This document shows, one piece after another, positions 24,326 through 29,365 of a stretch of 29,365 bases of DNA. The stretch spans positions 1 through 29,365 of the forward strand of contig JAKAXN010000008.1 of assembly GCA_021816565.1 (NCBI GenBank), given 5' to 3'. The translations under genes were made by a program, and so were the position numbers. The stretch is from Actinomycetes bacterium. Its GTDB lineage: Bacteria; Actinomycetota; Acidimicrobiia; Acidimicrobiales; Palsa-688. Numbering within the stretch: the first letter of the stretch is position 1; every line of letters begins with the position of its first letter. The notes under the pieces are model-generated. The model was given only the letters and a program-made list of their open reading frames with translations, was not told the origin of the DNA and searched no databases.

Positions 24326-25717
24326 TCAGGGCGAGAGCAGAGCGGGGAGCGACCGGAGGTTCTGGACGAGTCCGGTTGTGGGGACGGAGCCGTCGCAGAA
24401 CAGGATGTTGCAGTTCGGGTTGGTGAAGAGGTCCGTCATCAGCACCCCCGGGTTGATGTAGTTCATCGGGTTCGCATTGAGATCGAGCGGGTCGCCGGTG
24501 TAGGGGCCTGCGTCAGGAACGTGAACGTCGTCAACCGCGGCCATCAGCGCGCGGAAGAAAGTCCACTGCATCTCGTCGGGGGCGGCTCCGAGCAGGACCG
24601 GTGGGTCGGGGGACAGGCTGCCGAAATAGCCCGTCGTGACAACCGTCATGTGCAGACTCGGGATCATCACCACGAGCTGGCCACCGGTGCCGTTCATCTC
24701 ATAGGCGCTGGGAGGCAGGGGTGGAATGGCGCGGCGATCCAGTGTCTGGGCCGAGGGGATGTCGGCGCCGGTGCACGGCTGCGCTTCGTTGGTCCAGAAC
24801 AGAAGCCCGTAGCATCCGTTCGTGGCGTTCGGGCGGCTGACTGCGGCTACGTAGGAGGCGGGCACGACCTGGCGATCGTTCCAGCGCCCCTGGTCGCTCA
24901 TCAGCAGCCCGAGTCGGGCGAGCTGCTGCGGGGTGAGGAACAGGTTCGAGTAGCCATAGGGAAGCCCGGAGCGGTCACGCAGCCAGAAGTAGCTGCCGGC
25001 GGCGATTCCGATCGGGCCGAACAGTTTCTGCTGGGCGAAGCTCGCGAGGTTCCTGCCGACGGCGTCCTGGACGACCTGAGCGAGAAGGGCCGGACCGAGC
25101 TGGGAGTACTGGAAGTGCGTGCCGGCCGGGTAGACGAAGGGCTGCGCGAGCTCCTCCTGCGCCTGACTGGGGTCGGCTCCCAGTGTCACGGCCTCGGCCA
25201 GGATGGACTGGCGTGGCCCGCCGGTCTGGGTCAGCAGGTCACGGACGGTGATCGCCCGGTGGGCTGCGTCGCCCCACCCGGGCCCGCTCGGCAGGTACCG
25301 TCCGATCGGCGCGTCCAGGCCCAGCTTGTGCTCGCCGATGGCGATGCCGGCGAGCAGCGAGACAACTGACTTCGTGACGCTCCATACGTTGTCGTGAACC
25401 GATGCCGTGAGGGCATTCAGAGGGTCGGTGGCGACCAGGCAGTTGTTGCGGAAGATCTGGACCGACAGCCGCGACCGGGTGCTCAACGTATCGACGGCGG
25501 CGTCGACCCTGGCGGCATTGAGATTCTCCTGTACCGGGGTGGCAACGCCGAACGAGCCCGACGCTGAAGGGACGCCACACAGCTTCGGCGCATCCGGAAC
25601 GGGTGCGGCCAGCGCCGCCTTGACGGGAATGAACGCCAAACCAGCCACCACCAGACAGACCATGACGATCCGCTGGAGAGCTCTACTGCCGGCCGCCGTC
25701 CGTTTGCGCTCGTTCAT
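24326..25717 (-). CDS. Secreted serine hydrolase, class C beta-lactamase/NylB fold
   Basis: A 463-residue protein with a signal peptide (basic MNERKRTAAGSRALQR, then VMVCLVVAGLAFIPVKAALA, cleavage near AAP at about residue 38). The catalytic SxxK is SVTK, Ser113 and Lys116, almost the same numbering as in the nylon-oligomer hydrolase NylB. A Tyr in FQYSQLG fits the second motif, where Asn of YxN is replaced by Gln. The third motif is probably the NGTGGQ region. The end has a Cys pair region (NPNCNILFCDGS). The usual HTGG motif seems replaced. Substrate unknown: esterase, amidase or D-peptidase. I start at ATG 25715-25717; 25753 is also in frame. Confidence 0.88.
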   Translation of the reverse strand: MNERKRTAAGSRALQRIVMVCLVVAGLAFIPVKAALAAPVPDAPKLCGVPSASGSFGVATPVQENLNAARVDAAVDTLSTRSRLSVQIFRNNCLVATDPLNALTASVHDNVWSVTKSVVSLLAGIAIGEHKLGLDAPIGRYLPSGPGWGDAAHRAITVRDLLTQTGGPRQSILAEAVTLGADPSQAQEELAQPFVYPAGTHFQYSQLGPALLAQVVQDAVGRNLASFAQQKLFGPIGIAAGSYFWLRDRSGLPYGYSNLFLTPQQLARLGLLMSDQGRWNDRQVVPASYVAAVSRPNATNGCYGLLFWTNEAQPCTGADIPSAQTLDRRAIPPLPPSAYEMNGTGGQLVVMIPSLHMTVVTTGYFGSLSPDPPVLLGAAPDEMQWTFFRALMAAVDDVHVPDAGPYTGDPLDLNANPMNYINPGVLMTDLFTNPNCNILFCDGSVPTTGLVQNLRSLPALLSP

Positions 25718-25890
25718 AGACCCGCCCCGGTGCCGCTGGAGGGCCCCTCGCAAGCAGAGCCGACTTGGTTCACGCCTTTTGTCCGTCCACGCCCAGAGCC
25801 CCGTTCCATCTAGCTATAAAGGACCGATTTGTGACCGTATCAGATGGTTTATGCCGGCGGCCGACCTCGCTTCCCGGGTGTGCCTACCGC

Positions 25891-26583
25891 TCAGCCGGCC
25901 GGTAGGTGGGTGGTGACCATGCCGCTACGAGTGTTGAAGTCGACCTCGGGCCCTGGTAGGCCGGAGAACGAGGACGGGACGGCTCTGTCGGGCACTGTGA
26001 TGATGATGCCGCTTCCCTTCTCGGGGGCTGCGAACGAGACGACATTGAGGTCCCAGTTGTAGACCCGACCGTGACAGCCGTACATCGAAGCGCAGCTGAC
26101 CTTGCCCACTTGCACCACCAGGTAGATCTTCGTGGCGTCCGTGTATGCCGGCTCCGGGGGGTCACCTACCTCCGGGGATGCGGGTGCTGACCCGAGTGCC
26201 GAGGCCGACCAGGCGACATAGTCTCCCCAGGTCGTCTGCTTGATTGCTACGTCCGACACGTTTGAGATGAAGGCCCCGCCTCGGGCGTAGGAGCGAACCA
26301 TTTCCCTCATCGCCGGAGACAGAGCGGCCAGCCCGTTCGTTGACGGCCCTGGGGTGCCGGCGTTGACGGCCACCTTCTGGTCAGCGCCGCCGTCGTGTGA
26401 GGCGGCCACTGCGACGACGGACACCACACCGGTCGCAGTGACGGCGGCGATCGTGGCGGTGATCCGCCGGCGCCATCGGCGTCGGCCTGCACGCCGTCCA
26501 ACGATCCGGAGAGCCTCGGAGGAGGAAACCTCGACGGCCTCGGCCCCGCGATACAGCAGCTCTTTCAGCTCAGAGACTTGCAC
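25891..26583 (-). CDS. Membrane-anchored protein after a sigma gene, probable anti-sigma partner
   Basis: 230 residues: a short N-terminal cytosolic part (MQVSELKELLYRGAEAVEVS), a very basic stretch (GRRAGRRRWRRRITAT), one membrane span (TIAAVTATGVVSVVAVAA, about residues 43-61), then an extracytoplasmic domain with two cysteines (CASMYGC) that may form a disulfide. GTG 26581-26583 overlaps the sigma gene stop by 14 bases, so the two are translationally coupled. The topology matches partners of SigE-like sigma factors, but I see no named anti-sigma motif (no HxxxCxxC zinc anti-sigma motif). Function is inferred from context. Confidence 0.72.
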   Translation of the reverse strand: MQVSELKELLYRGAEAVEVSSSEALRIVGRRAGRRRWRRRITATIAAVTATGVVSVVAVAASHDGGADQKVAVNAGTPGPSTNGLAALSPAMREMVRSYARGGAFISNVSDVAIKQTTWGDYVAWSASALGSAPASPEVGDPPEPAYTDATKIYLVVQVGKVSCASMYGCHGRVYNWDLNVVSFAAPEKGSGIIITVPDRAVPSSFSGLPGPEVDFNTRSGMVTTHLPAG

Positions 26584-27052
26584 TGTTCTCGTCTCTCTCT
26601 CCGGCCCGGCGCAGCTGCTCGAGCGACTGATGCAAGGTGGCCTTGACCGTCCCCACTCTGCAGCCCAAGGCTTCCGCTACCTGCTCCAAGGACAGGTCGG
26701 CGAGGTACCGTAGGACCACCGCGCTTCGTTGCCTCGCCGTCAACGAATCCAACAGGTCGAACACCAACAGACGGTTCAGCAGCGCGGCCGTGTCGTCTTT
26801 AGATCCTCCTCGGATGATTTCTTCAGGCGCTGGGGTACCGCGGCGCTGCTGCCGTCTCCCGTAGCGGAAAGCGGCCACGTAGACCCAGCCGGAAGGGCGG
26901 TCCATGCGCCTCACCCGCGCCCACCGGTCGAGTGCCCGGCTGAATCCTTCCTGCGCGGCGTCCTCGGCCAGCCTGCGGTCGCCGAACGCCAACGTCAAAG
27001 CCCGTGTCACGGACTGGTACTCCTCGTCGAAGAACTCCTCAGAACCCAGCAC
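26570..27052 (-). CDS. ECF RNA polymerase sigma factor, SigE family (second)
   Basis: A 160-residue sigma factor from GTG 27050-27052, with AGGTGAT upstream. Region 2: TLAFGDRRLAEDAAQEGFSR then WARVRRMDRPSGWVY; region 4: LTARQRSAVVLRYLADLSLE then ALGCRVGTVKATLHQSLEQL. It is a separate system from the one at 22745: the two share family features but low identity. AACCTTT about 35 bases upstream recalls the -35 proposed for the first sigma gene. It is coupled to the membrane protein that follows. Confidence 0.92.
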   Translation of the reverse strand: MLGSEEFFDEEYQSVTRALTLAFGDRRLAEDAAQEGFSRALDRWARVRRMDRPSGWVYVAAFRYGRRQQRRGTPAPEEIIRGGSKDDTAALLNRLLVFDLLDSLTARQRSAVVLRYLADLSLEQVAEALGCRVGTVKATLHQSLEQLRRAGERDENSASL

Positions 27053-27092
27053 GGATCACCTACACATCTAAGCCCCGAGAACGTCAAAAGGT

Positions 27093-27302
27093 TTAGCCAA
27101 CGTCCGCAGGCGCTGAAGCAGGGGCATCCCCGAGCAGGGGATCCCAAGCCATCAGCTCGAAATCCGTGTCGGCCGTCGCCTGGCCGGCCGATCCGATCTC
27201 CTCCAGGTACCCCGGGGTCAACTCGGCGTTGATGCCGGGACATTCATGACCCGCATCCCGGGGCGGCCGGGTCGCCTTCCGATTGCCACGGCCATCTGCC
27301 AT
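27093..27302 (-). CDS. Possible small hypothetical protein
   Basis: A 69-residue frame, MADGRGNRKATRPPRDAGHE, ending DPLLGDAPASAPADVG. Third codon positions are mostly G or C and the sequence has no low-complexity artefacts, so it may be a real gene lying 40 bases upstream of the sigma gene. No Shine-Dalgarno or family is recognised. Confidence 0.3.
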   Translation of the reverse strand: MADGRGNRKATRPPRDAGHECPGINAELTPGYLEEIGSAGQATADTDFELMAWDPLLGDAPASAPADVG

Positions 27303-27313
27303 CGAGCTCCACG

Positions 27314-27658
27314 GTGAGAGCCCAACTCAGCACTATTCGCACGGCGACGATGGTGGCGAGGTGGGTCGCACTGGCCGGCCTGGGATTCGTGGTGGCCCGC
27401 TTCCATCTGCTCGTCGAGGCGACACCTCCGACGAGTGGCTGGCACCAGGCCCGAGTTCTCGGAGTGGCGCTCGTCGTGGGCCTGGTCGTAGCGCTCCTCG
27501 GCCTACGCCAGCACCGCCAGGTGAGCCAGATGCTCGCCGCACACGGCGACGATCTGCCTCTATCGCAGAAGACAACGGTCGCGGCGTCCGTGGTCATCAC
27601 ACCTGGCCCACCCTCAGCCGACCGGCTGGTCAGGAGCTGCAGAGCTGCTCGGACCTGA
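27314..27658 (+). CDS. DUF202/YidH-like membrane protein, ends abnormal
   Basis: The central part has the family pattern: QLSTIRTATMVARWVALAGL then GFVVARFHLL (first span), then ARVLGVALVVGLVVALLGLR (second span) with QHRQVSQML after it. DUF202 proteins have three spans and begin with xxERTxLAxxRT; here the N-terminus is cut short (GTG 27314 gives only RAQLSTIRT) and the C-terminus lacks a clear third span. So it may be truncated or frameshifted at both ends. Its last 45 bases overlap the convergent gene's end. Function unknown. Confidence 0.55.
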   Translation: MRAQLSTIRTATMVARWVALAGLGFVVARFHLLVEATPPTSGWHQARVLGVALVVGLVVALLGLRQHRQVSQMLAAHGDDLPLSQKTTVAASVVITPGPPSADRLVRSCRAART

Positions 27659-27946
27659 ACGAGCTTTCAGGGCCATCGCCGTCAGAACAGCGCTCGACGG
27701 CGCGAAGAACACGACACCGGCCCACCCGACTGCAGACACAACTCCGGGAGAGTCCAGGCCCGGGACGACGAACGGGCGAGGCCGCATGATCATGAGAATC
27801 GCAACCACGGCGAAGACGAGGCTCGTCAGAGCGGGCCTCCACAGTGACTTCCGCATCCATATGTGGACCGCTTTGCCGAACCGGCCGGAGGAGAGCCCGG
27901 CGGAGACACCAGGCGACGGATCCGGGGAGTCTGGTTCTTGCACCAC
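27614..27946 (-). CDS. Small membrane protein with two spans
   Basis: A 110-residue frame from GTG 27944-27946 or a later ATG. It carries ALTSLVFAVVAILMIMRP and VGWAGVVFFAPSSAVLTAMA as likely spans, after a basic RKSLWRP. The arrangement recalls the N-terminal half of STM3941-like hypothetical proteins, but this is a weak resemblance and the C-terminal domain is missing. No operon partner is evident; the YbjQ-like gene upstream ends 64 bases away. Confidence is moderate that it is a real gene and low on family. Confidence 0.45.
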   Translation of the reverse strand: MVQEPDSPDPSPGVSAGLSSGRFGKAVHIWMRKSLWRPALTSLVFAVVAILMIMRPRPFVVPGLDSPGVVSAVGWAGVVFFAPSSAVLTAMALKARSGPSSSAAPDQPVG

Positions 27947-28009
27947 AATTGCACCACCATTCGGGTTGCGGCTGCGCAGCCGGGGCCGGGGCCGGGCTAG
28001 CCCGCCCGG

Positions 28010-28807
28010 TCAGTCCCGACCGCGCAGCCCCTTGGACACGTCGAACAGGTTGACGGCGTCGTCGACGGCAACCACCACCCGGGGGGCGATGTAGCGGTGG
28101 CCGGAGCCGGCCAGGCCGATAGCCGTCCCCCAGGCAGTGAAGGCGATGACGTGGGAGGCGAAAGGCAGCGGCCGGTCCTGGTACTGGACTGCCACCACGC
28201 CGGTCGCCCCGATGGCGAGGGCGGCGGCCTGCAGGCGCTCCATGCCCTGCTCCCGGGCCTCGTACATGGCGTAGGTCAAGTTGACCATCTCGGTGTTCGC
28301 CGTCATCTGCTTGAAGACGGTGCCGAGGGTCCGATACGGGACCTGGATGAACGACGCCCCGAAGGCCAGGCCGAGCGGGGCCCAGCCAGCCTGGTGCAGC
28401 AGCACGAAGTCGCGCACCGACAGGTCCGAGACGAACGGCCCGCCGGGCGCGTGGCTCCCGACCGGTCGGACGGCGGTGCCGACCAGTACGGCTTCGGCGG
28501 TGTGGCGGTGGACGGTGAACTCGACGTGCACACCGATCACCCCTGCACCGCCGGCCCACCGGCAATCCTCCTCCATGCGGGCCACGGCCGCCGCTACGGC
28601 GTCGGAGAACGACTTGGCCGCGATGTCGGTGACCTGCGCCCAGCCGTTGCCCCCGACGAAGCCCATGGTCGGGATCGCTGCCACCGCCGCCCCCATCACC
28701 ATCTCCACCGGCTCCCACTCGATGGAGTGCAACAGCAGGGCCTCGTCGATGGACAGGTCGGAGGTGGTTGCCCTGGAGGCCGCGGGATTGCGGGGCGGGG
28801 TCTTCAC
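28010..28807 (-). CDS. Protein of tandem YbjQ-like repeats
   Basis: 265 residues, two copies of one unit. Copy 1: LSIDEALLLHSIEWEPVEMV, then the helix AAAVARMEEDC, then GAGVIGVHVEF and VLVGTAVR. Copy 2: LSVRDFVLLHQAGWAPLGLA, then the helix GMERLQAAALAIGATGVVAV, then HVIAFTAWGTAI. The second half of each, helix-GAxGV-strand-GTA, is the YbjQ (putative heavy-metal-binding) fold also seen at 16188. GTG 28805-28807 overlaps the previous gene's TGA (GTGA), so the two are coupled. The open frame further upstream only runs through that gene. The role is unknown; ring-forming assemblies are known for the family. Confidence 0.72.
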   Translation of the reverse strand: MKTPPRNPAASRATTSDLSIDEALLLHSIEWEPVEMVMGAAVAAIPTMGFVGGNGWAQVTDIAAKSFSDAVAAAVARMEEDCRWAGGAGVIGVHVEFTVHRHTAEAVLVGTAVRPVGSHAPGGPFVSDLSVRDFVLLHQAGWAPLGLAFGASFIQVPYRTLGTVFKQMTANTEMVNLTYAMYEAREQGMERLQAAALAIGATGVVAVQYQDRPLPFASHVIAFTAWGTAIGLAGSGHRYIAPRVVVAVDDAVNLFDVSKGLRGRD

Positions 28808-29365
28808 GAGATGTGCACCGTCGGGACCGGAAGCGGCAGCGGCTCGGCATCTCGGACCCGGCGGACCCTGGTCCCGCGCAGCACGGCGCTGATGATGGCC
28901 CGGTTGCCTACCCGGCCCTCGCTCACCTCGAGGTCGGCACCGTGGAGGGAGTCCGAGCCGAGCGTCGACTTCACGTGGTCCCGGGCCAGGCGCCGGGCGG
29001 CGGTGTAAGCGTCGGAGAGCTGGATGATCTCGCCGATCGGGGACACGACCCCGTAGCGGTCGAAGCTGCCGTGCTCCTGCAGTTCGGTGACACAGGAGGG
29101 CACGATGGTGACGGCGGCCAGCGCCCCCACCACCGAAACCGGCTCCAGGCCGGCCTCGAACAGCTTCCCCAGCTTGGAGCCGGCCAGGTAGGTGCTCCAC
29201 GGCCGCTCCGGCGGAGGGGCGCCGTCGAGCACGACGGCCGTGCCGAGGAGGTGGAACTCCCGCACGTCGGGGCCGAGGAGGGGCCGGGTGGCGTCGGTGA
29301 CGCCGATGACGCCGTGGGCTCCGAGCGCCTCGGCTTCCTCCATCATCCGGATGTAGGTGGCGTTG
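28804..29365 (-). CDS. YbjQ-like repeat protein, 5' end outside the window
   Basis: The frame is open to the right edge (NATYIRMMEEAEALGAHGVI before the first in-window Met is passed), so the start lies beyond 29365. It shows the end of one YbjQ-like unit (GAHGVIGVTDATRP, FHLLGTAVVLDG), a linker (PPPERPWSTYLAG), then a second unit beginning SKLGKLFEAGLEPVSVVGAL and ending in a strand with LRGTRVRRV. The gene downstream has the same unit twice, so the pair contains at least four copies. Function unknown. Stop TGA 28804-28806 overlaps the next start. Confidence 0.7.
   Translation of the reverse strand, partial: NATYIRMMEEAEALGAHGVIGVTDATRPLLGPDVREFHLLGTAVVLDGAPPPERPWSTYLAGSKLGKLFEAGLEPVSVVGALAAVTIVPSCVTELQEHGSFDRYGVVSPIGEIIQLSDAYTAARRLARDHVKSTLGSDSLHGADLEVSEGRVGNRAIISAVLRGTRVRRVRDAEPLPLPVPTVHIS

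Overview
The window is high-GC DNA with actinobacterial character. It uses GTG starts and has GTGA/ATGA gene overlaps. It carries two SigE-type ECF sigma genes with membrane partners, a GAF-ANTAR gene, a PAS-SpoIIE phosphatase, a LexA box of the GAACNNNNGTTC type, and CoxMSL-type molybdenum hydroxylase genes. I cannot fix the genus. Several genes are broken by one- or two-base frameshifts, four of them one-base contractions in G/C runs. Either the region is decaying or the assembly has indel errors.

Left end (1-4660, + strand): a cytochrome P450 cut by the window edge and interrupted by one in-frame TAG, then a tightly overlapping operon for a three-subunit molybdenum hydroxylase (FAD, 2Fe-2S and molybdopterin subunits). 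The active-site loop is neither the form I nor the usual form II CO-dehydrogenase type, so the substrate is unknown. Next come a non-coding stretch, a frameshifted glycosyltransferase remnant (- strand) and an intact rsgA.

Middle (7.0-16.5 kb): an accessory, signalling-rich stretch of small genes. It holds two small proteins with paired CxxC motifs, a broken third one, an orphan receiver with Glu in place of the phospho-acceptor Asp, a broken GAF-ANTAR gene, a PAS-SpoIIE phosphatase, a GFA-like fragment, a small gene behind a LexA box, a Rieske protein and a YbjQ protein. Four copies of one structured leader lie here: two tandem hairpins, an invariant AGATCGG linker and, in two copies, a dyad holding the start codon. 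They precede the zinc-ribbon gene at 8162-8485 (-), the receiver at 10385, the broken zinc-ribbon gene at 10975 and the GFA-like fragment near 14581. I do not recognise this leader as a described element; it is the best candidate for something new in the window.

Right part (16.6-29.4 kb): a dienelactone hydrolase, an ABC ATPase/permease pair, a DinB-MOSC protein, an oxidoreductase divergent from its probable TetR repressor (two 17-bp dyads 33 bp apart between them), two sigma/membrane-protein pairs, a secreted serine hydrolase, small membrane proteins, and a two-gene operon of proteins built from YbjQ-like repeats that runs off the right edge.
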